From positions 16,152 to 80,151 of the forward strand of contig JAHEJI010000002.1 of NCBI GenBank assembly GCA_024638965.1: a DNA stretch of 64,000 nt, in the 5' to 3' direction. The position numbers and the translations under genes are program-made. Source of the stretch: Planctomycetaceae bacterium (GTDB lineage: Bacteria > Planctomycetota > Planctomycetia > Pirellulales > Pirellulaceae). This document shows, in pieces, positions 17,549-26,311 of the stretch. Under the pieces are notes generated by a model, which worked only from the letters and a program-made list of their open reading frames with translations, made no database searches and had not been told where the DNA came from. Position 1 is the stretch's first letter, and every line of letters starts with the position of its first letter.

Positions 17549-18351
17549 TGTCGGCAGTTGACGAAGTTTTTGTTCGGTTGCGGGCCGATAGCAAGAAAGC
17601 GTTCATGCCTTTCATCACCGCTGGCGATCCGGATCTTGAGTTTACCGCCGACTGCTTACGTGCGCTCGACGCCGTCGGTTGTCATTTGATCGAGTTGGGA
17701 ATTCCTTACAGCGATCCGATTGCCGATGGCCCAACGATTCAGGCGTCGTACACTCGAGCACTCAACGCGGGAACCAGACTTGACGCGATCTTCGAAATGG
17801 TGGGACGGGTCAGTTCCGAAGTTAAGGCGCCGATTGTTTCGATGGTAAGCTATGCGATCATATTCAGGTTGGGAATCGACGAATTTCTGCGGCGGGCAAC
17901 AGCGGCAGGTTTTTCAGGCGCAATCGTGCCCGATTTGCCAGTAGATGAATCGGAACAGTTTGCGGCAAAATGCGAAGATGCCGATTTCAGCTTGATTCAA
18001 CTTATCACTCCAACCACTTCCGGCGACCGTGCGGTTCAAATTGCCAAAAAGTCGATGGGGTTCATTTACTACGTTTCAATCGCTGGAATCACAGGTGAGC
18101 GAAAAGAGCTACCGCCCGAACTGATCGAAAATTTGACGTCACTTCGAAAGATGACCGAATTGCCGATCTGCGTTGGTTTTGGAATCAGCCAGCCCATTCA
18201 TGCCGAACTACTCAAGTCCGTGGCGGACGGTTTAATTGTTGGTTCGGCGATTGTGCGACGAATGGCCGATGTAAAAGATGACGTCTCACGAACAAGGACG
18301 TTGAAAGAAATCTCTGAATTCGCTTCAACCATGATTCAAGCCATCGATTGA
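17548..18351 (+). CDS. trpA: Tryptophan synthase alpha chain
   Basis: Cleaves indole-3-glycerol phosphate and channels indole to TrpB. A 267-residue TIM barrel of normal length. The catalytic residues sit in LIELGIPYSDPIADGPTIQ (glutamate and aspartate). The phosphate site is VGFGISQP and GLIVGSAIVRR. It overlaps the trpB stop by one base. No terminator hairpin is evident in the following 200 bases. Confidence 0.96.
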   Translation: MSAVDEVFVRLRADSKKAFMPFITAGDPDLEFTADCLRALDAVGCHLIELGIPYSDPIADGPTIQASYTRALNAGTRLDAIFEMVGRVSSEVKAPIVSMVSYAIIFRLGIDEFLRRATAAGFSGAIVPDLPVDESEQFAAKCEDADFSLIQLITPTTSGDRAVQIAKKSMGFIYYVSIAGITGERKELPPELIENLTSLRKMTELPICVGFGISQPIHAELLKSVADGLIVGSAIVRRMADVKDDVSRTRTLKEISEFASTMIQAID

Positions 18352-18509
18352 AGACCGTTGTCCCGATCTGCAGGCAAAAACCAAGGTTTGCCGAACGGAA
18401 CCGGAAAAAAGATGACACGTCAGCCGTTTCCTAACCATCGATTTTCAAATTGTCAAACAAAAAACGGCAAGAATCATACGGTGAACTTTGGATTGCCCGC
18501 AAAATTCAC

Positions 18510-18539
18510 TTGACCGTTTTCAGGATCTCGAACTACAGT
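18510..18539 (+). promoter_or_regulatory. Candidate sigma-70 promoter of the 18581 gene
   Basis: TTGACC at 18510-18515 and TACAGT at 18534-18539 are separated by 18 bases. A Shine-Dalgarno GGAGG lies between this and the GTG start at 18581. It is predicted only from consensus resemblance. Confidence 0.35.
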
Positions 18540-18580
18540 TGAGTATCGGGATAATTTTGTGACTATCGGAGGTTGTTGAC

Positions 18581-19114
18581 GTGACAGCAAATCCTGAAAA
18601 ATCACCTGTACGTCGTTACTTTTCTGGTCTGGCAGAGAATACATTTCAGGCACAGCTGGGAATTGTTGATCCGCCGCTGATTGACTACGTTAGCGGTCTC
18701 TTGATCCGCTTCATTCGAAACGATGTTGTCCACCGTATGCGAGGTGTTACGGGACGTCCATTGATGAGCGTGCCGGAGATGGTGAGCGAAGCGTCAGAAC
18801 GCTTGGGGGGCGCACAGAGAGAGATTCACCAACACATTGGTGACTTCACCTTGTTTTGGGCAGGCGTTTATCCTGAAGCGCTTTGCAATGACAAACATGA
18901 TTCAGTTCAGTTCGACGCTTATCGCGCGCACGGAAAACGGTCGTATCGAATCGCCAGTTCGATTGAGTCAACCAGCGAAGATGCACCGCCCGCCAAAGTG
19001 CTGCACAGATTAAGCGATCGTTTTGATCTTTGCTGCTATGGTTTGCGCGAAATCCGGCGTCAGTGGGAAAGCGGTGAAGATCGGTATGGCCCGGGCTCGA
19101 TCCTGTTGAACTAA
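18581..19114 (+). CDS. Uncharacterised protein (177 aa)
   Basis: A 177-residue soluble protein with a GTG start preceded by GGAGG at good spacing. It is rich in charged helices (LIDYVSGLLIRFIRND, MVSEASERLGGAQREIHQHIGDF), with a C-terminal segment FDLCCYGLREIRRQW. No catalytic motif is recognisable. I cannot place it in a family. It stands between trpA and a repeat, and its candidate promoter suggests a single-gene transcript. Confidence 0.65.
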   Translation: MTANPEKSPVRRYFSGLAENTFQAQLGIVDPPLIDYVSGLLIRFIRNDVVHRMRGVTGRPLMSVPEMVSEASERLGGAQREIHQHIGDFTLFWAGVYPEALCNDKHDSVQFDAYRAHGKRSYRIASSIESTSEDAPPAKVLHRLSDRFDLCCYGLREIRRQWESGEDRYGPGSILLN

Positions 19115-19121
19115 ATCATCG

Positions 19122-19247
19122 TTGGACAGCGCCATGTTCTCGTTTAACCGCGTGCCCATCGGGCCGCGCCGGGCGTTGCCCACGCGGTTAAACGACTTTC
19201 CTGTAGGGGTTTATGACAGAAAATTTGCCAAAAGTGGGGCTGTCCAA
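19122..19247. repeat. Short element with inverted ends TTGGACAGC / GCTGTCCAA
   Basis: A 126-base element whose ends are perfect 9-base inverted repeats. Inside is a further palindrome, with arms at 19142-19154 (GTTTAACCGCGTG) and 19181-19193. Its left half matches the end module of the repeat B copies at 1799-2017 and 14806-14993. It has the form of a MITE or similar non-coding element. I saw no obvious target-site duplication. Confidence 0.65.
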
Positions 19248-19273
19248 ATAGGCATCGGCTGGAATGACACCTC

Positions 19274-20200
19274 TCACGACACCAGGCCTTTCGTGACCAT
19301 CATGAAGACGTCTTCCAAAGTCGGCTCTTTTTCGGAGTAGCTGCGGACTTTGACACCGTTGGTGACAAGCTCATACAATAACGTTCCCGAGTCGAAATCG
19401 GCTTCCGCAAACTCGATCGTAACTTCTGATCCTTCGACCTGTACGTCGCGTACGTCTGGGCTGCTGCGAATGATAGAGAGGCCCTTGTCCAGATTTTCTT
19501 CGATCCGGGCTTCAACGATCTGATTGCCTCGAATCCGGCGATAGACGTCATCGATCGGTCCATGCATCAAGAGTTGTCCACGTTCGATAATCCCGATTGA
19601 CGTGCAGCAGTCAGCTAACTCCGTCAGGATATGGCTTGAAATCAATATGGTTTTACCCATCCGGCGAAGTTCTTTAAGTAACGCCTTGACTTCCACACGA
19701 GCCCGTGGATCAAGACCGCTTGCCGGTTCGTCCAAAATCAATACGGGAGGGTCATGAACAAGCGTCTTGGCGAGACAAAGGCGCTGCTTCATTCCGCGAG
19801 AAAGACCGTTGACGAAATCGTTGCGTTTGTAAGTCAAGTCCAACAATTCGAGCACGTCTCGAATGACCTGTTTTCTCTGTGTTCGACCAATGTTGTAGGC
19901 CACGGAAAAAAAATCGAGAAATTCCCAGACTTTCATTCCGTCGTAGACGCCGAACGAATCGGGCATATAGCCCACACTGCGCCGAACATTCATCGGGTCG
20001 GAAGAAACGCTATAGCCGTTCACCGATCCGTCGCCGCGCGTTGCACGAAGCAGCGTGGCGAGAAAACGAATGCTCGTGCTCTTACCGGCACCGTTGGGCC
20101 CGATAAAGCCAAACATCTCTCCCTCTTCGATTTTTAAATCCAGGCGTTCAACCGCTGTGAATTCACCGTAGTCTTTTCCGAAACCTTTGAGTTCAATCAT
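19274..20200 (-). CDS. ABC transporter ATP-binding protein (GldA/NatA class)
   Basis: A 308-residue ATPase with Walker A (GPNGAGKSTSIRF), a divergent signature (GLSRGMKQRLCLAK), Walker B DEPASGLDP and the H-loop SSHILTE, plus an exporter-type C-terminal domain. It starts 50 bases after the giant lipoprotein gene on the same strand, so the two are probably one operon. No permease gene lies downstream within the window, which is unusual for this class. The permease may be encoded elsewhere. Confidence 0.9.
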   Translation of the reverse strand: MIELKGFGKDYGEFTAVERLDLKIEEGEMFGFIGPNGAGKSTSIRFLATLLRATRGDGSVNGYSVSSDPMNVRRSVGYMPDSFGVYDGMKVWEFLDFFSVAYNIGRTQRKQVIRDVLELLDLTYKRNDFVNGLSRGMKQRLCLAKTLVHDPPVLILDEPASGLDPRARVEVKALLKELRRMGKTILISSHILTELADCCTSIGIIERGQLLMHGPIDDVYRRIRGNQIVEARIEENLDKGLSIIRSSPDVRDVQVEGSEVTIEFAEADFDSGTLLYELVTNGVKVRSYSEKEPTLEDVFMMVTKGLVS

Positions 20201-20250
20201 TTCGTCTGTTTTTTGGTAATAGGTTTTTTTGGGGTCGAGGTGGGCTTGAG

Positions 20251-23200
20251 CTACTCATCCTCGGGATAGTCGAGGTTTGATCGACCGGCGCCAAAGTCAG
20301 CCAGCGCATTAACATCTCGCTTGGCTGGCGGTAGTTTTCCTTTTTTCAAATGAACGACGATCAATGTTTGCCGGTCTGTTTGGGTTGATTCGGGGATGAA
20401 CCGAGTTCCGCCAATCGACTGGTCTGAATGACCAATCAAGCGCATCTCACCCAATTCGAGTTCAAGGTTGTCGATAACCACATCAAACATCCGTCCCACG
20501 TTGATACCTGTTTTTCCAGTCAGCGATCGCATGATTTCGTTGAATTCTCCAAAACGAAGGTTTTCCGCCCACAGAGCATCCATCGGCATTCCTGCGAAGC
20601 GTTCGCTACGGAGGAGTAATTTCTGAAAATCCGTCCACTGAGACTCAACTTCACTGAATAAGCTTATTTTTTCGATTGACGCCGTTTCCTGAAGATTGCC
20701 GAATTCTTTCTCCCAGATTTGTTCCGCCATGCGAGTGGTGCTGACAAACTCCGGATTCCGCAACCACATCATTTTGATTTGAGCTTCAGGAATTGGTTGG
20801 AATTGAAGACCGTCGGTGCGATCGCCGCTTTTCAGCAAGCCAATATTGGCCGCCAAATAGTCGCCCTGTTCGGTGCGACGAACAACTGCAGCGCCGGCGA
20901 TGTCGATTCGCGTCAAGTTGACAACCGAGTAAATTCCATCATCGTTTTGTTCCAGGCTTACGGCGCCGTCAAGATCAACGGTGTATTCCGTATGCAGCAT
21001 GCCCGTCGAGTTGGACCCGACCTGAAACCCTTTGAGTTGATTATCGCGGGATCGATCGAGTGTAACTTGGCTGATCGTTTTCTCGCGCTTAGGTCCGCCA
21101 TCCAGATTCTTGGCAAACGGAAGCGATTGGGCAGACGGGTTGTCGAACTCGACATCGTATCCTGTGGAAAGCGAAGTATAGAGTGCCGAATATTCAGCCA
21201 TGTGCCCCCGCGGGTAATCGGCGTGCAATTCCAGCAGACCGATTTGCGTATTGCTGCGGACAAAGCCGATGTCCAGCGACGCCATCTTTACGACGGTGAA
21301 TGCTCCTGCGATCGCAATGATGGGCGCCGCAACCCAGGCCCATTCGACTCGCCCGATCAGTTTAAAAACCAGCCAGTTCAGCGGAATTAAAACCAACAAA
21401 TATGCGGCGAGCATTTTCAAGACAAAACCAGACGAAGGCGGCGAGATTCCGGCCGCCTGTTTCAGCGTTTCGCGCGCCGCTTGAGAAACTGCGCTGGCAT
21501 CGTTCCAGCCTGCTGTTCCGGATTGGGGCGGCAAGGTATTCCACATCGAAGAATGCGCATCAAACCTTGCATCATCGGTGTATCCGCCGTAACGCCAGAC
21601 GTTTGATTTGTCTCGAATAAGCTGTTGATTTTGTTTTCTCTTTATCAGGAATTCTTCTTCAGGCGATTTTTGGTAGTCCCCAGGAGGTCCAAATCTGCGC
21701 CAGCCTTCGATTTCCGGTTGCTCCGCCGGTCGATAGTTATGGGTATCCGGCGTACCGCCGAGATTGAGGTCGCGACTGAGGTAACGCAAAGTGCTGCCCA
21801 CCAGCGGATCAAAAATACTTGTTCCGTCATCGACCCATCGAAACGTAACCGAAGTATCCAACGTACGATCGAATTCACGAGCCGGTCTTCTCAACAAGCA
21901 GCCATTGAAGAAACTGTTAAAACTTCGCCAGTTGCGAATCTGTTGATCATCCAGCGAAAATGCAGTCGCTACAATTCGTCCTCGGCCGACTCTCCTTTCG
22001 ATCGCGAGCTCGCCCGATTGTTCAACAAAGCTGGCCTTGAGATGAGACTTGTATTTGACGCCAACCAACGGTGCGTCGGGAGAAATGATCAGTGATCTTT
22101 TTTCCGACTTGTTTTTTGCGACCGGAACCGACCAAAACTCGTTCAGCTCATCTACATCTGCATTTGACAAATTGTAAGTGGATACAAATTCGGCCGGCAA
22201 GTATTCGTCCAAAAAGCTGCCGCGAAGCTTGTCCAAACAATCGGGGCCGCTCAAGATCAGTTGACCACCCTGATGAATCCAATCCAACAAGGCGATTTGT
22301 TGATTTTCGTCCAATTGGTCAGGCCTGAAATCGCCCCACAAAACGTAGGCAATCGTCGTCCAGTTGAGCGATTGCCTTGGCAGCGGAACCGGATACCCGG
22401 GGCGGCTGGGAACGACGAAATAGAAACTCGGAAACGGGGTGTCAACGACGGTCTCGTTGATCAAAACGGAGTCCAGGGAAGTCATGTAATTGTATGCTTG
22501 GGAACCATTGCTCAATACGACAATGTGATACTGAAATGGCTTCATCAGGTTCGTCGGCCAGGGTTCAGCCAGCATCGTCAGTCCGGTCGTCGAATGATTT
22601 AACTCGTAATTAACGTTGGTGGTGATGGCGTCTTTATTTCTTCTCCGCGGTAGATACACCGACGCCTCCAGGCTTTTCCATTCGCCTTTGGCCAGGGACG
22701 CAGGACGAGTTGTTTGGATATAATAGTCGGTCGCAAGGATTGGAATTGGTTTCAAACTGCCCGAATCAATGCTGCTCGTTGTGAACTCGCCGCTCGCATT
22801 GAAGTTGTTTGCGATGACTTGGAAATAGGCGGTTGACCAATGTCCGAGTTTGGTGCGGTTGCGAAGTCGAGCCTCCAGGATCGCGCTTTTTCTTTTGGAT
22901 TCCTTTTCAAGAGTAGATTTATTCTCCTCGTCATCCGGTTCCCCATCCTTCTGGTCTTCTTCGACTTTGGGAAAGATCGCAGGCAACAGGACCGGCATGC
23001 GATTCTCAAAATCTGGCTTCTTTTTCTCCTTCTTTTTTTTAGCTTCCTCTTTCTTCTTTTCAGCAACTGCCGAGCCGTCGTCACGGCATCCGCTGCAGCC
23101 AGTTACAAAAAGAATCGAAAACGCGAGAAGCGGAACCATAACCGCTCGCATCAAATATCCGTTTGCGAGCATTCGTTTTTGTTCTCCCATGAATCTTGCG

Positions 23201-23253
23201 TCTCGAACCGTTCGCCTGGTAGTTGATTCGTGTGTTCGCTTATAAGAATACAC
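20251..23253 (-). CDS. Giant membrane lipoprotein associated with an ABC ATPase
   Basis: Up to 1000 residues. A likely lipoprotein signal (hydrophobic stretch ending VTGC) lies near residue 52, followed by a lysine/glutamate-rich linker (about 65-125). A GATase-like part follows near 290-370 (LLDWIHQGGQLILSGPD), as in GldG-like or BatA-like proteins. Two adjacent hydrophobic segments near 615-660 are followed by a large domain. Start choice is uncertain; the ATG giving MGEQKRML (residue 22) or MRAVMVPLL (residue 36) fits a signal peptide better. It is co-directional with the ATPase gene 50 bases downstream. The function is not known. Confidence 0.82.
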   Translation of the reverse strand: MYSYKRTHESTTRRTVRDARFMGEQKRMLANGYLMRAVMVPLLAFSILFVTGCSGCRDDGSAVAEKKKEEAKKKKEKKKPDFENRMPVLLPAIFPKVEEDQKDGEPDDEENKSTLEKESKRKSAILEARLRNRTKLGHWSTAYFQVIANNFNASGEFTTSSIDSGSLKPIPILATDYYIQTTRPASLAKGEWKSLEASVYLPRRRNKDAITTNVNYELNHSTTGLTMLAEPWPTNLMKPFQYHIVVLSNGSQAYNYMTSLDSVLINETVVDTPFPSFYFVVPSRPGYPVPLPRQSLNWTTIAYVLWGDFRPDQLDENQQIALLDWIHQGGQLILSGPDCLDKLRGSFLDEYLPAEFVSTYNLSNADVDELNEFWSVPVAKNKSEKRSLIISPDAPLVGVKYKSHLKASFVEQSGELAIERRVGRGRIVATAFSLDDQQIRNWRSFNSFFNGCLLRRPAREFDRTLDTSVTFRWVDDGTSIFDPLVGSTLRYLSRDLNLGGTPDTHNYRPAEQPEIEGWRRFGPPGDYQKSPEEEFLIKRKQNQQLIRDKSNVWRYGGYTDDARFDAHSSMWNTLPPQSGTAGWNDASAVSQAARETLKQAAGISPPSSGFVLKMLAAYLLVLIPLNWLVFKLIGRVEWAWVAAPIIAIAGAFTVVKMASLDIGFVRSNTQIGLLELHADYPRGHMAEYSALYTSLSTGYDVEFDNPSAQSLPFAKNLDGGPKREKTISQVTLDRSRDNQLKGFQVGSNSTGMLHTEYTVDLDGAVSLEQNDDGIYSVVNLTRIDIAGAAVVRRTEQGDYLAANIGLLKSGDRTDGLQFQPIPEAQIKMMWLRNPEFVSTTRMAEQIWEKEFGNLQETASIEKISLFSEVESQWTDFQKLLLRSERFAGMPMDALWAENLRFGEFNEIMRSLTGKTGINVGRMFDVVIDNLELELGEMRLIGHSDQSIGGTRFIPESTQTDRQTLIVVHLKKGKLPPAKRDVNALADFGAGRSNLDYPEDE

Positions 23254-23383
23254 TATCGCGGAAACAGTTGCAGAGTACGTTTTTCAAAAACGCTATTCAA
23301 CCGGTGCCGGGTTCTGCAAACGATTGCCAGAACTTTCGCCGATTAGTGACACTTGGTGGGGAAGTCTGTCGTTATAAATCGTT

Positions 23384-24286
23384 TTACACCGCGCTGGCTC
23401 CGAAGGAGTGTTCCGTCTGATACTGCGCCGCGGCCAATGTATTACTTAGCAGCATGGTCACAGTCAGCGGGCCGACGCCCCCCGGGACAGGAGTAATTTT
23501 GGACGCAACCTCGGATGCTGCTTCAAAATCGACGTCACCAACCAGACCATCTTCGGTTCGATTGATGCCAACATCGATCACAACAGCACCTGGCTTGATC
23601 ATCTCGGCCGTAACAAAATTCGGTTTACCAATCGCGGCGATCAAGATATCGCAGGAGGAAGCGATTTCCGCCAGGCCCTGCGTTCGACTGTGGCACAAAG
23701 TGACCGTGGCATTTGCCATTGCGGAGCCCAAAGCGCAATTTTTCTGAGCCAGCATCATGGCCATGGGTTTGCCTACGATGTCGCTACGGCCGATCACACA
23801 AACTCGTTTGCCAGTCGTTTGAACGCCGCTTCGAAATAACATCTGCACGATTCCGTGGGGAGTACAAGGTAAATACCTCGGTCGACCCTGCGAAATCAAG
23901 CCCACATTAGTCGGGTGAAACGCATCGACGTCCTTGTCTGGATTGACGGCGTCGAGCACCAGCTGTTCATCCACTTCCGGTGGCAATGGAAGTTGAACCA
24001 GGATTCCATTGACCTCAGGATTCGTGTTCAAGCTGACTACTTTTTGTAAGACATCTTCGGTCGTCGAATCGGCCGACATGCGATGCAGCTGACTTTCGAT
24101 GCCAACTCGTTTGCAGGCTCGTTCCTTGTTTCGTACGTAAACTTGACTCGCCGGATCGTCGCCTACAAGCACTGCGGCAAGGACCGGTTTGCAATTGGTT
24201 TCGTCAACAAAGTTGGCCACAAGAGTTTTTATTTCGGCTTGAATCTCTTTGGCGATCGCTTTGCCGTCAATGATCTCAGCTGACAT
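23384..24286 (-). CDS. folD: Bifunctional methylenetetrahydrofolate dehydrogenase / cyclohydrolase FolD
   Basis: Interconverts methylene-, methenyl- and formyl-tetrahydrofolate with NADP. The 300-residue product from the ATG at 24286 begins MSAEIIDGKAIAKEI. It has the catalytic lysine in YVRNKERACKRVGI, the substrate motif GILVQLPLPPEVDE and the nucleotide motif GRSDIVGKPMAMML. TPVPGGVGPLTVTML is near the end. The longer reading from 24388 adds an unrelated 34-residue leader. It stands alone; the 665 bases upstream contain no gene that I can support. Confidence 0.96.
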   Translation of the reverse strand: MSAEIIDGKAIAKEIQAEIKTLVANFVDETNCKPVLAAVLVGDDPASQVYVRNKERACKRVGIESQLHRMSADSTTEDVLQKVVSLNTNPEVNGILVQLPLPPEVDEQLVLDAVNPDKDVDAFHPTNVGLISQGRPRYLPCTPHGIVQMLFRSGVQTTGKRVCVIGRSDIVGKPMAMMLAQKNCALGSAMANATVTLCHSRTQGLAEIASSCDILIAAIGKPNFVTAEMIKPGAVVIDVGINRTEDGLVGDVDFEAASEVASKITPVPGGVGPLTVTMLLSNTLAAAQYQTEHSFGASAV

Positions 24287-24877
24287 TCTCGTTTCTTTCA
24301 ACAATAAAAGTTTGCCCGGATAGCTCGAGGTTTGGTCCACACTCGCCGGATTTTCGCGTGCCGCATGCGTTTGCTGCCAACAATCCAAAGCGCAGCCAAG
24401 CTCGTCGACGCAATAATTACAATCGTTAAGACTATCTTGAAAGATCGGCCCATAATGTTGATGGATGCCACAAAGTTAATTTGCTCAGGATGTCAGAATG
24501 TTACCAAATCAACCGCGTAATCAAATAATGGCAAATGATTTTTCGAGCAAAGAACGGCCAATTTATTTTCAATCCATCTGATTTTTGCCTCGGTTTGAGA
24601 GTTGCTTCACTCGTCTTCGGACCGACAAGCATGTATTTCTCAATTTCTGGTGAACCATTTGAAGTCGTGATCGTCTAACCACTGAACACCCAATTTTCAC
24701 ACTTACATTTTGTTCAAGGGATCTAACTCGAAATGATGTTTTTGCGGCCAAGTTCGATAAATCGCATTGCTTGCGACGGCCCAATTGCCATGTTTCTCGG
24801 CAATTTTGACGGGCTATCAGTATGCAAACAGCGAATGATCACATGACGCTTGGCCGATATTATTTTGGAATCACTCC
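24287..24877. other. Intergenic stretch without recognisable gene
   Basis: About 590 bases between folD and the terminator before the tRNA array. Only short open frames of unlikely composition are present. I looked for the hallmarks of tmRNA, RNase P RNA and tRNA and saw none. A small RNA ending at the hairpin at 24878 is possible. Confidence 0.4.
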
Positions 24878-24908
24878 AGCCCGGTGTCACAGATGCCGGG
24901 CTTTTTTT
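24878..24908 (+). terminator. Rho-independent terminator just before the tRNA array
   Basis: The stem AGCCCGG (24878-24884) pairs with CCGGGCT (24896-24902) around an 11-base loop and is followed by a run of seven T including the stem's last base. It would stop any transcript entering from the left, 44 bases before the first tRNA. Confidence 0.75.
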
Positions 24909-24951
24909 GTGGACTGACCCGGCAAATAACATCGCCCAAACGGAAAAAAAC

Positions 24952-25023
24952 GGTTCGGTAGCTTAGAAGGTAGAGCACCTGGTTGAAGCCCAGGGGACGA
25001 GGGTTCGAGCACCTCCCGAACCA
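24952..25023 (+). tRNA. tRNA-Phe(GAA)
   Basis: First gene of the array. A perfect 7-base acceptor stem GGTTCGG/CCGAACC, U8, and a normal 19-base D region. The anticodon loop is TTGAAGC and the discriminator A73. CCA is not encoded; the 3' flank is CTT, as in many array members. Confidence 0.93.
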
Positions 25024-25046
25024 CTTGATTTTTTTTAATTCGACAT

Positions 25047-25118
25047 CGCGTCGAGGTGCAGATGGAAGCACGCGTGGTCCGGAACCACGAGGGTGCGGGT
25101 TCGACTCCCGCGGACTCG
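25047..25118 (+). tRNA. tRNA-Pro(CGG), irregular
   Basis: The anticodon stem CGTGG/CCACG is perfect around the loop TCCGGAA, which has C instead of T at position 33. The D arm GTGC/GCAC and T arm GCGGG/CCCGC are well formed. The acceptor stem has two mismatches with the start taken at 25047. Position 8 is A. C1-G72 fits bacterial tRNA-Pro, but A37 does not. It may be decayed or unusual; the 5' end is uncertain by a few bases. Confidence 0.6.
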
Positions 25119-25175
25119 ACTGAGATCTCAAATTTGAGACCTCTAACGGAAGGTGAACACACAGGTAACGTCGTT

Positions 25176-25248
25176 GGTAGTCGGGGGCTGGTTGCCCAAA
25201 TCCGCCTGATAAGCGGGTTGCGTCAAGTTCGATCCTTGAGGCTACCAC
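25176..25248 (+). tRNA. tRNA-Ile(GAT), irregular D arm
   Basis: The acceptor GGTAGTC/GGCTACC is paired, the anticodon loop is CTGATAA, the T arm TCAAG/CTTGA and A73. The D region can only form a short GGGC/GCCC hairpin with a 5-base loop, and position 8 is G rather than T. Confidence 0.72.
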
Positions 25249-25345
25249 TTATTACCAGTTGGCAGAATACAGGAGGCAGTAAGCAGTTTTAGTTTTTTGA
25301 GTTGGCAGTCACGACTTGTTTCCTGGCGCCTGCTTCCTGGCCAAA

Positions 25346-25419
25346 GAGGTCGTGGTGTCAACGGTTAGCACAGCTGTCTTTTAAACAGCATGGTGGGGGT
25401 TCGAGTCCCTCCGGCCTCA
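25346..25419 (+). tRNA. tRNA-Lys(TTT)
   Basis: Acceptor GAGGTCG/CGGCCTC, U8, a normal D arm, and anticodon stem GCTGT/ACAGC with loop CTTTTAA. The T arm has one mismatch next to the loop. A73; no encoded CCA. Confidence 0.92.
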
Positions 25420-25536
25420 TTTGTCAGTAGGCAGTAGGCAGTAGCAGAGGGCAGTAGGCAGCAAGATGCGGGTGTGTTGACGTACGTGGTTGAATTGGCA
25501 AGCCGACTGCATGCTGAAGACTGCAAACTGGACAAC
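25420..25536. repeat. GGCAGTA-rich spacer
   Basis: Contains four copies of AGTAGGCAG-like words at about 25425-25462, related to GGAGGCAGTAAGCAG at 25271-25285 in the preceding spacer. The remainder looks faintly like a D arm but cannot be folded into a tRNA. Confidence 0.5.
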
Positions 25537-25610
25537 TGGCGCGTAGCTCAGTGGTGATGAGCGGTTGCCTTATAAGCAACAGGTCGAAGGTTCAATTCCT
25601 TCCGCGCCAA
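25537..25610 (+). tRNA. tRNA-Ile(TAT)
   Basis: Acceptor TGGCGCG/CGCGCCA, U8, D arm GCTC/GAGC, anticodon stem GTTGC/GCAAC with loop CTTATAA, T arm GAAGG/CCTTC, A73. Anticodon TAT reads AUA directly; most bacteria instead use a CAT tRNA modified with lysidine. Confidence 0.88.
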
Positions 25611-25623
25611 TCAACAAAAAAAT

Positions 25624-25696
25624 GAGATCGAGGTGTTAGTGGCAGCATATCTGGTTCTTACCCAGATTGGTGAGGGTTCGAGTCCCTCCGATCTCA
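25624..25696 (+). tRNA. tRNA-Lys(CTT)
   Basis: Perfect acceptor GAGATCG/CGATCTC, anticodon stem TCTGG/CCAGA with loop TTCTTAC, T arm GAGGG/CCCTC. Position 8 is A and the D stem is weak. Confidence 0.85.
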
Positions 25697-25725
25697 CTTG
25701 CGATTGGCAACCCATTCGCAAATTG

Positions 25726-25797
25726 GCACTGGTCGTCTAGCGGCCAAGACACCGCTTTCGTAATGCGGCTACGTGGGTTCGAGTCCCGCCCGGTGCT
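25726..25797 (+). tRNA. tRNA-Thr(CGT)
   Basis: Acceptor GCACTGG/CCGGTGC with one wobble and a good D arm GTCT/AGAC. The anticodon loop is TTCGTAA, and the stem has a T-T closing mismatch. The discriminator is T. Confidence 0.82.
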
Positions 25798-25888
25798 CTT
25801 TTCAAATTCGGAATTCGGAGGTCGGAGATCGGAATTATTGGTCCGAGCGATTTTCCAAATTCCCATTCCGACTTACGAATTTGAATTC

Positions 25889-25960
25889 GCCCTGCGAGTG
25901 TGATGGATTGCATGACTGTCTTCGAAACAGTCGGACGAGGTTCGATTCCTCGGCGGGGTA
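25889..25960 (+). tRNA. tRNA-Arg(TCG)
   Basis: Acceptor GCCCTGC/GCGGGGT with two wobble pairs, anticodon stem ACTGT/ACAGT with loop CTTCGAA, T arm CGAGG/CCTCG, A73. Position 8 is G and the D stem is weak. Confidence 0.83.
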
Positions 25961-26039
25961 CTGACAAGTCTCTGGCTTGTCCGAGCGAGCGAAGGGAAAC
26001 CGTCGCCAATTTGATCTTTGACAATTTGGTATCCATTCA

Positions 26040-26110
26040 GCGCCCATGATGTAGCGGTAGCCTACTGCCTTGCCATGGCGGAAGTGAGGGTTCGACTCCC
26101 TCTGGGCGCT
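26040..26110 (+). tRNA. tRNA-Gly(GCC)
   Basis: Perfect acceptor GCGCCCA/TGGGCGC, U8, loop TTGCCAT closed by CTGCC/GGCGG, T arm GAGGG/CCCTC, discriminator T. Confidence 0.9.
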
Positions 26111-26145
26111 TTCAGTCCGGGATTGTGTTCTCGTTTTCTGTTCAT

Positions 26146-26214
26146 TCAGAGATTCTATGGATAGGCGACTTGCCTTTGAAGCAAGTTTCGACGGTTCGAT
26201 TCCGTCTCTCTGGA
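26146..26214 (+). tRNA. tRNA-Gln(TTG), short D region
   Basis: Acceptor TCAGAGA/TCTCTGG, anticodon stem CTTGC/GCAAG with loop CTTTGAA, T arm GACGG/CCGTC, A73. Only 16 bases separate the acceptor and anticodon stems, against about 19 normally, leaving a very small D loop. Confidence 0.83.
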
Positions 26215-26239
26215 CTTCCAGTTCGGGGAATTTCAATTA

Positions 26240-26311
26240 GGGTCGGTAGCTCAGTGGCAGAGCGGGTGCCTGTTAAGCACCTACGCGTGGGTTCGAGTCC
26301 CACCCGTCCCT
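26240..26311 (+). tRNA. tRNA-Asn(GTT)
   Basis: Acceptor GGGTCGG/CCGTCCC with one mismatch, U8, D arm GCTC/GAGC, anticodon stem GGTGC/GCACC with loop CTGTTAA, T arm GTGGG/CCCAC, discriminator T. Confidence 0.91.

Noticed and set aside
24287..24877. Candidate tmRNA, RNase P RNA or 6S RNA before the terminator
   Set aside because: None of their conserved words is visible; a small RNA remains possible but unsupported.
25460..25536. Possible further tRNA (GGTTGAATTGGCAAGCC resembles a D arm)
   Set aside because: No anticodon stem or T arm can be formed and there is no matching acceptor; it may be a dead fragment but cannot be called a gene.
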